From assembly GCA_017438865.1 (NCBI GenBank), contig JAFRUN010000044.1:1-64000 (forward strand): 64,000 bases of DNA, written 5' to 3'. The position numbers were made by a program, and so were the translations under genes. The first letter of the stretch is position 1. Each line of letters begins with the position of its first letter. Origin of the DNA: Clostridia bacterium (GTDB lineage Bacteria; Bacillota; Clostridia; Christensenellales; CAG-138). This document shows, piece after piece, positions 8,828 through 17,269 of this stretch. The notes beneath the pieces were generated by a model. It was not told where the DNA came from. It searched no databases and was given only the letters and a program-made list of their open reading frames with translations.

Positions 8828-10027
8828 TCAGTCGATAAACACGCGGTCTTTGAGCCGATGCATCGCCTCTTCGACCAGAGAAAACGGCAGGGCGACGTTT
8901 AAGCGAATGCTGTCCGGATCGCCGAAATCGGCGCCGTTCTGCCAGATCACGCCGGCGCGGACGCCGCGGCGCAGAAGCTCGTCCATCGGGACGCCGTGCG
9001 CGTCGCACCACGCTTTGCAGTTCAAAAACAGCATGTACGTTCCCTCGGGCAGAAACATCGAAACGCCGGGGAAGTTCGTTTCCATAAAGTCCCTCACATA
9101 GCGGAGGTTTCCGTAAAGCACGGTTCTCAGCTCGTCCACCCAGCGCGCGCCCTCCGGACTGTATGCGCCCAGAAGCGCGTGCAGCGACAGCACATTGCAG
9201 GAATTGTAAAACGTCGCCTTGCCGCAGTCGGTCACGGTCTTCCTGAGGTCCTCGTTATAGATGATGTGATAGGAGCCGATCAGTCCCGCCAGGCTGAACG
9301 TCTTGGACGGGGCGTAGAACGCGATCGTGCGGTTTTTCGCATCCTCGTTCACGCTCTGTGTCGGAATGTGTTTGTGTCCTTCAAAGGTCAGATCCGCCCA
9401 GATCTCGTCGGAAATCACCGTGCAGCCGTTTGCGCGGTACACGTCCATGGCGCGTTCGATCTCCCACCGTTCCCAAACGCGGCCGCAGGGGTTGTGCGGC
9501 GAGCAGAAGATGACGAGACGTATCCCGTGTTCTTTGATCCTGCGCTCCATGTCGGCATAATCCATCCTCCATACGCCGTTTTCGTCGCGTGAAAGCGGGC
9601 TTGTGATCACCGTACGGTTCAGATCATGCAGAACGTGCAGAAAGCCCACATAGGTCGGGCTGTGCACCAGGATCGGATCGCCCTCCTTTGTGAGCGAGCG
9701 GATCGCCGCGGACACGCCGCCGAGCACGCCGTTTTCATAGCCGATGTGCTCCCTTTGGAGGCCTTCGACGCCGTGGCGTTCGCTCTGCCAGTATCTGATC
9801 GCGTCGAAATAGGAATCCGGCAGCAGGAAATAGCCGAAGTTCGGGTGATCGAGCCGGTTCTGCACCGCTTTCACGACCGACGGCGCGGTGGGGAAGCTCA
9901 TGTCCGCAACCCACATCGGGATCGGGCGGACGCCCTCGTCGACCTTTACGTCGGGATAGGGAACGAGATCGACCGCAAGCGCGTCTTTTCCGCGCCGGTC
10001 GAGGATCGTCGTAAAGTCAAATTCCAT
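8828..10027 (-). CDS. PLP-dependent aminotransferase / C-S lyase, MalY-PatB family
   Basis: A 399-aa fold-type I PLP enzyme of the MalY/PatB group: the N-terminal PMWVADMSF motif is diagnostic, followed by CSPHNPCGRVW (N179), the SDEIWAD aspartate (D207) and the cofactor lysine in SKTFSLAG (K242). Such enzymes cleave cystathionine or cysteine conjugates to pyruvate, ammonia and a thiol; the exact substrate cannot be read from sequence. The ATG at 10027 has GGAGGGT six bases upstream. It precedes the glm operon on the same strand, but the operon has its own promoter. Confidence 0.9.
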   Translation of the reverse strand: MEFDFTTILDRRGKDALAVDLVPYPDVKVDEGVRPIPMWVADMSFPTAPSVVKAVQNRLDHPNFGYFLLPDSYFDAIRYWQSERHGVEGLQREHIGYENGVLGGVSAAIRSLTKEGDPILVHSPTYVGFLHVLHDLNRTVITSPLSRDENGVWRMDYADMERRIKEHGIRLVIFCSPHNPCGRVWERWEIERAMDVYRANGCTVISDEIWADLTFEGHKHIPTQSVNEDAKNRTIAFYAPSKTFSLAGLIGSYHIIYNEDLRKTVTDCGKATFYNSCNVLSLHALLGAYSPEGARWVDELRTVLYGNLRYVRDFMETNFPGVSMFLPEGTYMLFLNCKAWCDAHGVPMDELLRRGVRAGVIWQNGADFGDPDSIRLNVALPFSLVEEAMHRLKDRVFID

Positions 10028-10091
10028 AATACCCTCCGGTTTTGAAATGTGCATGCGGCGGGGGGAAAGCCCCTCGCCGCAAGGATCGTTT

Positions 10092-11006
10092 TTATACCGT
10101 TCTTTGAGAGATGCCCTTGATCGCGTATACCGTCCAGTCGTGATCCGAGAAGGTCAGCACGGAATCGCAGAACGGGCACTTGATGCTTTCGTTGACGGAA
10201 AGCGGCGCGCCGCAGTTCGGGCAGTGACGTTCGGAAACGCCTTCCTTCCACGGCTCGGTTTTCATGCCGATCGGACGCGACAGGGAATATTCATATGTCA
10301 TGAACTTCTCCTGCGTCTTGCTTCCGACGATCACCTTGCCGGTATTGTCGTCCACGGTGTAGTCCGTGATGCGCGCATAGATCTCGGCGACGATCACGTC
10401 CTCGCCCTTGTCCTGATAGTAGCCCTTGAGGTCTACCGAGAGCACGGCGACGCGGTCCACATAATTGGTGCGGTGAAGCTCCCTGAGCTTTTTCATCTGC
10501 CGGTCGAACTGCTGATACAGACTGTCGGCAAAGTACGGGCGGATCGGCTCCACGTCGCGTTTCGTGCAGCAGTCCTGCATCTTGATATACAGGTTCTGCA
10601 GCCATTCCTTAAAGTCCTCGGGCGAGAAGTCCGGATCGAGCGTCCGATAGTTTTCGATCGGCGTCAGCCTGGACTGCGGGGTGCGCGTCGCGCCGGGCGT
10701 AACGGACGTGCGTTTTTTCTTGGAAGAGAGAACGGAAATCAAAAGAACCGCGATCACGATCGCCGCAACGAAAAGAATGCCCGGACCGCCGCCGGAACCG
10801 CTGCGGGAGGTAGATCCGTAATCCGAGCTGCCCCAGTCGGAGCTGCCCCAATCCGAGCTGCCCCAGTCGGAGCTGCCGCCGTAATCCCCGCCGCCGTAAT
10901 CGCCGCCGCCGGAAAAATCGCCGAGATCGGCGCTTCCCGCGCGCGGGGTGAGCGCGAACGCAGCAAAAAGCAAAACAGACAACAGAATCAGCAGATATTT
11001 TTTCAT
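10092..11006 (-). CDS. Membrane protein with Gly/Ser repeat, Tim44-like domain and zinc ribbon
   Basis: A 304-aa protein: signal-like hydrophobic N-terminus (4-20), a Gly/Ser/Asp segment with GSSDW repeats, a transmembrane helix (about 76-95), a KKKR stop, then a domain resembling Tim44-like folds (FKEWLQNLYIKMQDCCTKRD onwards), and a C-terminal zinc ribbon (HCPNCGAPLS...CPFCDS). Tim44-like domains are NTF2-related and bind lipids or partners; the function here is unknown. The Gly/Ser region would face outside and the Tim44-like and zinc-ribbon parts the cytosol. The ATG at 11006 is chosen because GGAG lies seven bases before it. Divergent from another zinc-ribbon membrane protein. Confidence 0.75.
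   Translation of the reverse strand: MKKYLLILLSVLLFAAFALTPRAGSADLGDFSGGGDYGGGDYGGSSDWGSSDWGSSDWGSSDYGSTSRSGSGGGPGILFVAAIVIAVLLISVLSSKKKRTSVTPGATRTPQSRLTPIENYRTLDPDFSPEDFKEWLQNLYIKMQDCCTKRDVEPIRPYFADSLYQQFDRQMKKLRELHRTNYVDRVAVLSVDLKGYYQDKGEDVIVAEIYARITDYTVDDNTGKVIVGSKTQEKFMTYEYSLSRPIGMKTEPWKEGVSERHCPNCGAPLSVNESIKCPFCDSVLTFSDHDWTVYAIKGISQRTV
10836..10880 (-). repeat. 15-bp tandem repeat coding GSSDW
   Basis: Three near-identical 15-bp units (gagctgccccagtcg and variants) in the extracellular linker of the Tim44-like protein. Confidence 0.7.
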
Positions 11007-11045
11007 TCGCATTCTCCTTCTTGCGGCGTCCGCCGCTTTCCTTAC

Positions 11046-11074
11046 AGTATATCACGGAAAGGCGGCAATGGCAA
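11046..11074 (-). promoter_or_regulatory. Promoter of the Tim44-like gene
   Basis: On the minus strand TTGCCA, 17 bp, TATACT, about 40 bases before the start codon. Confidence 0.65.
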
Positions 11075-11135
11075 TCCTGTGCGTGCGGCAAACGCTTTGA
11101 GTTGTAAAAAAATCGGAAACACCGCCGCGCGCCCG

Positions 11136-11164
11136 TTGACCGGACGGGGGAACCGTGATACGAT
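11136..11164 (+). promoter_or_regulatory. Promoter of the zinc-ribbon membrane protein gene
   Basis: TTGACC, 17 bp, TACGAT, 48 bases before the chosen ATG. Confidence 0.7.
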
Positions 11165-11211
11165 ACCGGTATCAAAGATCGCGCCCGTTGCGGCGCGAAA
11201 AGAGGATGCCT

Positions 11212-11934
11212 ATGAAATGCAAAAACTGCGGCGCAACCCTCGACGAGGGTGCGCTGTTCTGCCGCAAATGCGGGACTGCCGCGCCGAAGCCGGAGCCGAA
11301 ACCGAAAAAGAAGTCCGGTCTTCATATCGACCTGTCCGGCGTAAAAAAGCTGTTCCGAAAGGCAAAGGAACATATTGCCGCGCTTCTCAAAAACCGCCGG
11401 TTCATGACGTTTGCGGGCGCGGCGCTTGCGTTTTTGCTTGTGCTGATCATCGTCATCGTGTCCGTCGCGTCCTGCAAGGGAACCGGGACGACGGGATTCA
11501 AAACGCCGGAGGAGGCTGCGGACGCCGCCGTGATCGCGCTGCAGGACGGCGACGGGGAGCGGCTCTATCGGATGACGACGCTTTCGGAATCGCTGCTGGG
11601 CAGACATCCGGAGGTTTTCGGCGAGGGCGACACGCCGGAAGCGGTCATGAAGGGGTATTATACGAAGCTGGCGGACGATATGAACGCGCAGCTTACGGAG
11701 CGGTTCGGCAGGGAAGCCGCACTCAGACTGGAAGCGGAGCCGCGGCTTCTTTCGGGTACCGACATCTTTGAATCGAACCGCGCGCTCGGCGCGGAGGCGG
11801 CGCAGTACGCCGAGATCGAGGGACCGCTTTCCGTCGACGGAGAAACGGTCAGGTACGTCCGCATGGTCGCCGCCGAGATAAACGGCGAGTGGAAGCTGAT
11901 CGTTCTGTATCTTTCCGACACGCCGATCTACTGA
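11212..11934 (+). CDS. Zinc-ribbon membrane protein, function unknown
   Basis: A 240-aa protein. An N-terminal zinc ribbon (C3, C6, C17, C20 in the CKNCG...CRKCG pattern) is followed by a Pro/Lys-rich stretch, a basic segment, one transmembrane helix (about 66-87) ending in SVASC, and an extracellular part of about 150 residues that resembles the NTF2-like domains found after such anchors (TPEEAADAAVIALQDGD). The ATG at 11212 is preferred (AGAGGA spaced five bases); the frame extends upstream without similarity. Monocistronic with promoter and terminator. I cannot assign a function. Confidence 0.8.
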   Translation: MKCKNCGATLDEGALFCRKCGTAAPKPEPKPKKKSGLHIDLSGVKKLFRKAKEHIAALLKNRRFMTFAGAALAFLLVLIIVIVSVASCKGTGTTGFKTPEEAADAAVIALQDGDGERLYRMTTLSESLLGRHPEVFGEGDTPEAVMKGYYTKLADDMNAQLTERFGREAALRLEAEPRLLSGTDIFESNRALGAEAAQYAEIEGPLSVDGETVRYVRMVAAEINGEWKLIVLYLSDTPIY

Positions 11935-11947
11935 ACAAATGCTTTTC

Positions 11948-11974
11948 AAAACGCCTTCGGGCGTTTTTTGTTTT
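11948..11974 (+). terminator. Rho-independent terminator
   Basis: AAAACGCC-TTCG-GGCGTTTT followed by TTGTTTT, just after the zinc-ribbon gene. Confidence 0.85.
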
Positions 11975-11990
11975 GCACGGGGCGGGGCAC

Positions 11991-12019
11991 TTGCATTTTT
12001 GCACATAAAATGATATACT
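11991..12019 (+). promoter_or_regulatory. Promoter of the aquaporin gene
   Basis: TTGCAT, 17 bp, TATACT, 45 bases before the start codon. Confidence 0.75.
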
Positions 12020-12064
12020 ATTTATGGAATCGGCATAAGCCGAGAAAAAACAAGGAGGAGTCTT

Positions 12065-12745
12065 ATGAAAAATCTGAAAAAGTACATCGCCGAATTTGTC
12101 GGCACGTTCGTACTCGTTCTGGTCGCCTGCGGCGTCGGCGTCTTTTCCAAGTGTGAAGGCAATGACGGCGTGCTTCTGACCGCGCTTGCGTTCGGCGGCG
12201 TGATCGTCGCAATGGCATACTCGATCGGCAACATCTCCGGCTGTCACATCAATCCGGCGGTTTCGGTCGCGGTGCTGATCAACGGCGGCATGTCCGTCAA
12301 GGATTTCATCGGCTATGTGATCGCACAGTTCCTCGGTGCAACGGCGGGCGCCGCGGTGCTCGGCGTGCTCAACGGCTGCCAGTTCCAGGCGCTTGCGACG
12401 AACAGCGCAAACGGCAACATCGGGATCGCGCTTCTCGCCGAAGTCCTTCTGACCTGCGTTTTCGTGCTGGCGGTGCTCGGCGCAACGTCCAAAGCCGAAA
12501 ACGGCAAGGTCGCCGGTCTCGTGATCGGCGGTTCGCTGGCGCTCGTCCACTTCCTCGGCATCTTCATCACCGGCACCAGCGTCAACCCGGCGCGCTCCTT
12601 CGGTCCGGCGCTGATGGATGCGTTTGCAGGCGGCAAGGCGATTGCGGAATACTGGATTTTCCTCGTCGGTCCGATGGTCGGCGGCGTGCTCGCGGCGCTT
12701 CTGTGGAAGTTCCTGAACTGCAAGTGCAAGAAGGAAGCCAAATAA
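12065..12745 (+). CDS. aqpZ: Aquaporin (MIP family, AqpZ-like water channel)
   Basis: A 226-aa six-helix major intrinsic protein with both half-helix motifs, NPA at 63-65 (GCHINPAVS) and at 174-176 (TSVNPARSFGPA). The selectivity-filter histidine (H162 in LVHFLG), R177 and an N-terminal phenylalanine in GTF fit a water-selective AqpZ rather than a glycerol facilitator, and the short loops agree. AAGGAGG is six bases before the ATG. Single-gene unit with its own promoter and a strong terminator. The plasma membrane is the expected location. Confidence 0.93.
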   Translation: MKNLKKYIAEFVGTFVLVLVACGVGVFSKCEGNDGVLLTALAFGGVIVAMAYSIGNISGCHINPAVSVAVLINGGMSVKDFIGYVIAQFLGATAGAAVLGVLNGCQFQALATNSANGNIGIALLAEVLLTCVFVLAVLGATSKAENGKVAGLVIGGSLALVHFLGIFITGTSVNPARSFGPALMDAFAGGKAIAEYWIFLVGPMVGGVLAALLWKFLNCKCKKEAK

Positions 12746-12756
12746 TCTTTTTCGGT

Positions 12757-12794
12757 AAAAACACCGCCGCGCATTTGCGCGGCGGTGTTTTTTC
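12757..12794. terminator. Bidirectional terminator between the aquaporin and lipoprotein genes
   Basis: AACACCGCCGCGC, loop ATTT, GCGCGGCGGTGTT: a 13-bp perfect stem with an A-run before and a T-run after. Confidence 0.9.
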
Positions 12795-12803
12795 GTACCG
12801 TGA

Positions 12804-14171
12804 TCATTGCTTTGCAAACGTCAGTCCCAGAACAAGCGCTTCGGTCTCGGTGCCTGCGGAGAAGTCGACGCCCGTCAGCTTGATGCTCACCCATACGCCC
12901 TCGGCGATCTCGCCGTAGTATTCGATCCAGTCCATGCCGACGTCGCGGTAGGAGCGTCCCTGCATTTCGATCCCGCCGATCGTGCGCGGCGCGAGCTCCG
13001 AAAGGTTCTCGAACTTATCCTTGTAGAAGTCGATCTTTTCGAGCGACTCCTTGCACTCGATCTTGATGTACGACTGGCTGTAATCCGCTTTTTCGGCGCG
13101 CGGATTGCAGTAGATATACAGCGTGCTGCTCCGCGCGTTCGGATACCAGTTTTTCACCGGCACCTGCGCCGTCACGTCGACCTTCGGACCGGAGAAGCCG
13201 ACCTTGACCGTAAACGTCGCCGCTTCCGTCGCGTTCGTGCCCGCGGGGGTGCTGCTGGCGATCTTCGGGAAGCCGGAAACGTCCGCCGCGTTGTATTCGT
13301 CGCTCCTGATGCCGGAGATCGTGATCGCGCTGCACGCCCAGGTGTCATCGTTCTGCTTTTTGAAGGTGACGGTGACGATATCGTTCTGATCGTCGCTCCA
13401 GGTCGCGGAGTGCGTCTTTCCGTCGTTGTTGCGGCTGTCGCGGCCCTGCTTGCCCGCCGCCGCGCCGATCTCGTCGAACGTCAGCGCATAGAGGAAGGCG
13501 GAGGGCAGCTCGCGCATCCAGCGGTACAGTCCCGCAAGCGTCGCGCGATCCACCTTGCCGTCGCTGTCGCCGTACGGCGCGCCGGGGAATTCGCCGCCGG
13601 AAACAGCGGGCGCTTCGGTCACGACCGGCGCTTCCGTTGCAACCGGCGCTTCCGTCACGACCGGCGCTTCGGTCGCGGGGACTTCGACGGCGACCGGCGC
13701 GGAGCCGTTTGCGAAGCGGAAGACCATGACGGCGTCGCCCATCGAAAACTCGATCGTGCCGTCCTCTGCAGACGCCATGGAATAATACGGCGTTCCGGCG
13801 AACAGAACGCTTCCGTCATCCGTCCATTCAAACGGGATCTCCTGTCCCGTCATGACCAGCAAACCGGTTCGGTCGGCGTTCAGCGTCAGCGTCCCCGTGA
13901 TGCCGGATGCGGTCATTCTTTCACCTTCGAGCGCGACGTCGCCGACACGGTATGCCTGGAGCGCATATTCGCCTGCCGCAAACGCCGGAGCGGGCGCGTT
14001 GGGCTGCTGTTCCGCAGGCGCAGCGGGATTACCCGCCGGCTGTTCCGCAGGCGCGGACGCGGTCTCCGCCGCGGGCTTCGGCTGTTCCTCCGCCGGCTTG
14101 TCCCTGCCGCCGCAGGCGACGGCGCCGACGAGCAGAAGAAGGGAAAGGATCAGAATCAGAAAGCGTTTCAT
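12804..14171 (-). CDS. Lipoprotein with Ala/Pro/Thr-rich repeats, function unknown
   Basis: A 455-aa lipoprotein with signal peptide and lipobox (LLVGAVAC, C20). Two low-complexity linkers follow: PAEEQPKPAAE-type and a TEAPVV/TEAPVA repeat (about 190-215). Between and after them lie a beta-rich region (GTLTLNADRTGLLVMTGQEIPFEW) like small lipid-anchored beta domains and a C-terminal region of about 200 residues without a family I recognise. The ATG at 14171 places the signal peptide correctly; GGAG is ten bases upstream. A promoter (TTGCAT-16-TATAAT) lies at 14220-14247. Surface-located, role unknown. Confidence 0.75.
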   Translation of the reverse strand: MKRFLILILSLLLLVGAVACGGRDKPAEEQPKPAAETASAPAEQPAGNPAAPAEQQPNAPAPAFAAGEYALQAYRVGDVALEGERMTASGITGTLTLNADRTGLLVMTGQEIPFEWTDDGSVLFAGTPYYSMASAEDGTIEFSMGDAVMVFRFANGSAPVAVEVPATEAPVVTEAPVATEAPVVTEAPAVSGGEFPGAPYGDSDGKVDRATLAGLYRWMRELPSAFLYALTFDEIGAAAGKQGRDSRNNDGKTHSATWSDDQNDIVTVTFKKQNDDTWACSAITISGIRSDEYNAADVSGFPKIASSTPAGTNATEAATFTVKVGFSGPKVDVTAQVPVKNWYPNARSSTLYIYCNPRAEKADYSQSYIKIECKESLEKIDFYKDKFENLSELAPRTIGGIEMQGRSYRDVGMDWIEYYGEIAEGVWVSIKLTGVDFSAGTETEALVLGLTFAKQ

Positions 14172-14219
14172 TTGCTGCATTCTCCTTGCTTTTGATTTCG
14201 GGCGTTCGCCCTTTTCCCG

Positions 14220-14247
14220 ATTATACCATACCGTGTCCGAAATGCAA
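14220..14247 (-). promoter_or_regulatory. Promoter of the 12804-14171 lipoprotein
   Basis: On the minus strand TTGCAT, 16 bp, TATAAT. Confidence 0.7.
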
Positions 14248-14257
14248 GCGCCGCCGT

Positions 14258-14286
14258 TTGACTTCCCGCCGCGGGCATGATACAAT
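14258..14286 (+). promoter_or_regulatory. Promoter of msrC
   Basis: TTGACT, 17 bp, TACAAT, 32 bases before the msrC ATG and overlapping the divergent gene's upstream region. Confidence 0.75.
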
Positions 14287-14318
14287 AGCGCCGAAGGAGA
14301 ACGAAAAGGAGACGCGCT

Positions 14319-14765
14319 ATGACCGATTACGACGCATTGATCGCGCAGGCGGACGCGCTGATTTCAGGCGTGCCGCACAGGATCGCAAACCTTGCGAACA
14401 TTTCCGCCCTGATCTTCGACACGCTTGAGGATCTGAACTGGGCAGGATTCTATCTTCTGGAAGGCGAAACGCTGGTTCTGGGACCGTTTCAGGGCAGGCC
14501 GGCGTGCATCGAGATCCCGGTTTCGCGCGGGGTATGCGGCGCCGCCGTGCGGGAAAACCGCCCGCAGCTTGTGAAGGACGTGCACGCGTTCGCCGGGCAT
14601 ATCGCCTGCGATTCCGCGTCGCGTTCGGAGCTCGTCGTGCCGCTGAGACGGGACGGCGCGGTATTCGGCGTGCTCGATCTGGACAGCCCGTCGCTCGCAA
14701 GATTCACGGAAGCGGATCAAAAGGGCATGGAGCGGCTTGCGCGCGTGATCGAAGAAAACTGGTAA
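14319..14765 (+). CDS. msrC: Free methionine-(R)-sulfoxide reductase (fRMsr, GAF domain)
   Basis: A 148-aa single GAF-domain enzyme reducing free L-methionine-(R)-sulfoxide with thioredoxin. The three family cysteines are present at C63 (PACIEIP), C73 (GVCGAAV) and C97 (HIACDSASRSE), with the 10- and 24-residue spacing of the E. coli enzyme (C84, C94, C118). The SRSELVVPL stretch is also typical. GGAG lies seven bases before the ATG. Cytosolic antioxidant role, useful to an anaerobe meeting oxygen. Monocistronic with promoter and terminator. Confidence 0.95.
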   Translation: MTDYDALIAQADALISGVPHRIANLANISALIFDTLEDLNWAGFYLLEGETLVLGPFQGRPACIEIPVSRGVCGAAVRENRPQLVKDVHAFAGHIACDSASRSELVVPLRRDGAVFGVLDLDSPSLARFTEADQKGMERLARVIEENW

Positions 14766-14774
14766 GCTGCAGTC

Positions 14775-14806
14775 AAAAAAACAGGCACGTGTTTCGTGCC
14801 TGTTTT
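14775..14806. terminator. Bidirectional terminator
   Basis: ACAGGCACG, loop of five, CGTGCCTGT with flanking A and T runs, between convergent msrC and the M15 peptidase gene. Confidence 0.88.
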
Positions 14807-14818
14807 GCGTTTCATCCG

Positions 14819-16195
14819 TTACGGCTCGGCGTCTTCGATGTAGGCAAAGACCTTGCGCAGCGCGTATTGCCCCTCGTCAAAATATGTCGGCGAGAGCTCG
14901 GAAAGCGAGAAGTGCATCGCGTCGCAGGTGTGCGGATAATAGAACCCCCACGAGAAACCGGCGCGATAGAACGCAAGCTCATAGAGCAGATAGTTCATCA
15001 GCGGCTCAGGTACGCCCTTGAGCCCCTTCGACGCGCTTCCGGTGTATGTGAAATCGTAGCATTGCCTGCCCTTGACCTCGACGATGCCGTTGTAGGTCAG
15101 GTTGTCGTGCACCTCATGATAGATCTTCCCGCGGTTAGAAAGCACGTCGCGGTGGCTCGGCGAATGGGCGTTGATGTCGACCGCGGTGCCGAAGGAATGG
15201 TGGCTTATGAACGCGCCGGAATTGACGAACCGCCGCACGATCGAGCCGTCGAACTTCACAAGGTCCTTCAGGCATACCGCGCCGGTGTCCAGACGCGTTC
15301 CGTGCACGCGGATATATGTGCTCTCCATATAGCGCCCCGCCTGTTCAAAGTACGGGACCGCATCGACGTGGCAGCGCCATGTCTTGCCGTTGATCACAAG
15401 CGCTTCGGCGTCGTATTTGTCGCGCCATGCGGCGTCGACCGTGATCAGAAGCGAATCGGTCCGGAAATGATAGCGGAACAGGAACTTTTCGGGCGAACCG
15501 AAGAACGCAAGCGCGGTCGTGTAGTTGCCGCGCAGATTGTTGGGCAGCAGCTTTACCTCACGCGAGGATGTGATCGTGAAATCCGCGTCGGCAAGCAGCG
15601 CAACGTACCCGTTTGCATCCTCCGCGGAAAGCTCGAGCGTATACGCGCCCGCGCTCAGCTTTTCGAAGGGGATCTTTTCGGAAAGGCACTCGATATCCTT
15701 CGAGAAAGTGATGTCCAGAAGCCGGTATTCGGTGACGTTTTCGCTTGCCGCAAAGATCTGCTCCGCCTCGCGGACAACCTTGCCGCTGCGGTTTTTGATG
15801 ACGGCGCGCACGCGCGTCAGCGGCGCGATCGAGCGCACCGTGCCGTCGATCGTGAACGGATGTCCTTTCAGGATCGGGCCGTCCGGATCCGGCAGGGGCA
15901 TGTCCTCGGATGCGATGAATGTGATCGGGTCCGGCACGGGCGTGGGCGTGGACGTCGGCGCCGCGGTCGGTTCGGGCGTGGGTGTGGGCTCGGGCGTCGG
16001 CGGCAGCGTCGGAAGCGGCGGCTGCGTAGGCGCCTGCGTCGCAGCGGCCTCCGCGATCACCTCCGTTTCCGCAGCGGGAACGGAAGGCGCGCCGGTCGGC
16101 TCGGGCGCCTGTTCGGGCGCAGGCGTACCGCACGCAAGCATTGCGCCTGAGAGCAGAATCAAAAGGATCGGTTTCCAAACAGAAAGCTGTTTCAT
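14819..16195 (-). CDS. Lipoprotein D,D-/L,D-carboxypeptidase, M15 (VanY-like) domain
   Basis: A 458-aa lipoprotein (lipobox SGAMLAC, C22) with a Pro/Thr-rich linker (about 45-85), an Ig-like middle region (IDGTVRSIAPLTRVRAVIKN...) and a C-terminal M15 peptidase domain. The zinc-site motif HSFGTAVD (HxxGxAxD) and the later DAMHF (DxxH) are both intact. M15 enzymes trim peptidoglycan stem peptides at the cell surface. The ATG at 16195 fits the signal peptide; no Shine-Dalgarno is visible and the -10 box lies seven bases upstream, so the message is probably leaderless. The signal peptide and linker are nearly identical to those of the next gene upstream. Confidence 0.85.
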   Translation of the reverse strand: MKQLSVWKPILLILLSGAMLACGTPAPEQAPEPTGAPSVPAAETEVIAEAAATQAPTQPPLPTLPPTPEPTPTPEPTAAPTSTPTPVPDPITFIASEDMPLPDPDGPILKGHPFTIDGTVRSIAPLTRVRAVIKNRSGKVVREAEQIFAASENVTEYRLLDITFSKDIECLSEKIPFEKLSAGAYTLELSAEDANGYVALLADADFTITSSREVKLLPNNLRGNYTTALAFFGSPEKFLFRYHFRTDSLLITVDAAWRDKYDAEALVINGKTWRCHVDAVPYFEQAGRYMESTYIRVHGTRLDTGAVCLKDLVKFDGSIVRRFVNSGAFISHHSFGTAVDINAHSPSHRDVLSNRGKIYHEVHDNLTYNGIVEVKGRQCYDFTYTGSASKGLKGVPEPLMNYLLYELAFYRAGFSWGFYYPHTCDAMHFSLSELSPTYFDEGQYALRKVFAYIEDAEP

Positions 16196-16202
16196 GTCGT
16201 TT

Positions 16203-16231
16203 ATTATACTACGCAGCGAAAAACATCGCAA
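16203..16231 (-). promoter_or_regulatory. Promoter of the M15 peptidase gene, probably leaderless
   Basis: On the minus strand TTGCGA, 17 bp, TATAAT, then seven bases to the ATG, so the predicted +1 falls on or beside the A of the start codon. Confidence 0.72.
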
Positions 16232-16259
16232 GTGCGGAAAAAGCCGCCCCCTGCGTTAC

Positions 16260-16305
16260 GTCATCCTGAGGAGGCGTTCGGAACCTTCGTCGTGCGCGGG
16301 ATGAC
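16260..16305. repeat. Dispersed inverted-repeat element (REP/MITE-like)
   Basis: Ends GTCATCC and GGATGAC form a 7-bp terminal inverted repeat around a 32-bp centre (TGAGGAGGCG...GCGCG). It resembles a common class of short intergenic repeats in Clostridia. Only one copy is visible here, so the identification is tentative. Confidence 0.45.
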
Positions 16306-16326
16306 AGGATCCATGCACAAAGGCGT

Positions 16327-17262
16327 TCAGGATTCCGGCGTTTTCTCCGGGATCCAGGCGCCGCTTTCATACTGCGTCCTTGCGTATTCGCGCAGCGCCG
16401 CCAGCCAAAGCGCATCGCTTTCAAGGTTCAGATGAAACTGATCGTCGCTGCAATAAGACCGGTTCAGATATCCGTCTTCTCCGCGTAAACGCGCCGCAAG
16501 CTCCACAATTCCGAATCCGTTTTCTCTGCAATATCGATACAGCGCTTCGTTGACGTCGATGTTATATCGGGAATCATAGGCAAAGTCCTTCGCATACGTT
16601 TTCAGCACCGGCGGGATCGTGATGAGCACGATTTGCACGTCCGGCGATTTCTCCCGCGTATTGCGGATGATTTCATCGAAATAGGAAATATCGTCCTCAA
16701 CGGTGTTGTTATACACATATACGTCGTTCACGCCGAGCAGCAGGTAAAGCGTCTTTGCCCCGATTACCTGAACCAGATCGGAAACGCTGTAAGCGCGTCC
16801 GCGATACGAAAGCGCCGCAGATCGCGTCCCGATCTCTATCTGATATGCATTTTTAAGAAAAAGTCCGCTCCGCCCGATGCATTTTAAACTGCCGAGGCAA
16901 ACGCCGCCGTTTTTGCGTTTTGCAGAAACAAAGTGCGAAAAACCGACGGTCATTGAGTCGCCGATCAGGACCGAATCATCGAAAAATGAATCCAACGCGC
17001 CGCTGTTCAGCTCCTCGTCCGAAACGGGTACGACCGTGGGTTTCGGCGTAGGCAATACGGTCGACGCGGGCGTCGGTTCGGGTGCGGACGGTTCTGCGGA
17101 CGCCTGCGTCGCAGCGGCCTCCGCGGTCACCTCCGTTTCCGCAGCGGAAACGGAAGGCGCGCCGGTCGGCTCGGGCGCCGGTTCGGGCGCAGGCGTACCG
17201 CACGCAAAAAGCATGCAGCAGAGCAGGAGTACCGATACGATTGTGCAAAGGTTGCGTTTCAT
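16327..17262 (-). CDS. SGNH/GDSL hydrolase lipoprotein
   Basis: A 311-aa lipoprotein (lipobox LFAC, C21), a Pro/Thr/Ala linker, then an SGNH hydrolase domain: GDS block I (LIGDSMTVGFSHF), GVND block III and the catalytic DQFH block. Paralog of the truncated gene at the left edge. Likely an acyl esterase or deacetylase on cell-wall material; the substrate is not evident. The first 50 residues resemble those of the M15 lipoprotein downstream, showing shared export modules. No Shine-Dalgarno; the -10 box is seven bases before the ATG, so the message is probably leaderless. Confidence 0.82.
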   Translation of the reverse strand: MKRNLCTIVSVLLLCCMLFACGTPAPEPAPEPTGAPSVSAAETEVTAEAAATQASAEPSAPEPTPASTVLPTPKPTVVPVSDEELNSGALDSFFDDSVLIGDSMTVGFSHFVSAKRKNGGVCLGSLKCIGRSGLFLKNAYQIEIGTRSAALSYRGRAYSVSDLVQVIGAKTLYLLLGVNDVYVYNNTVEDDISYFDEIIRNTREKSPDVQIVLITIPPVLKTYAKDFAYDSRYNIDVNEALYRYCRENGFGIVELAARLRGEDGYLNRSYCSDDQFHLNLESDALWLAALREYARTQYESGAWIPEKTPES

Positions 17263-17269
17263 AAAACAC

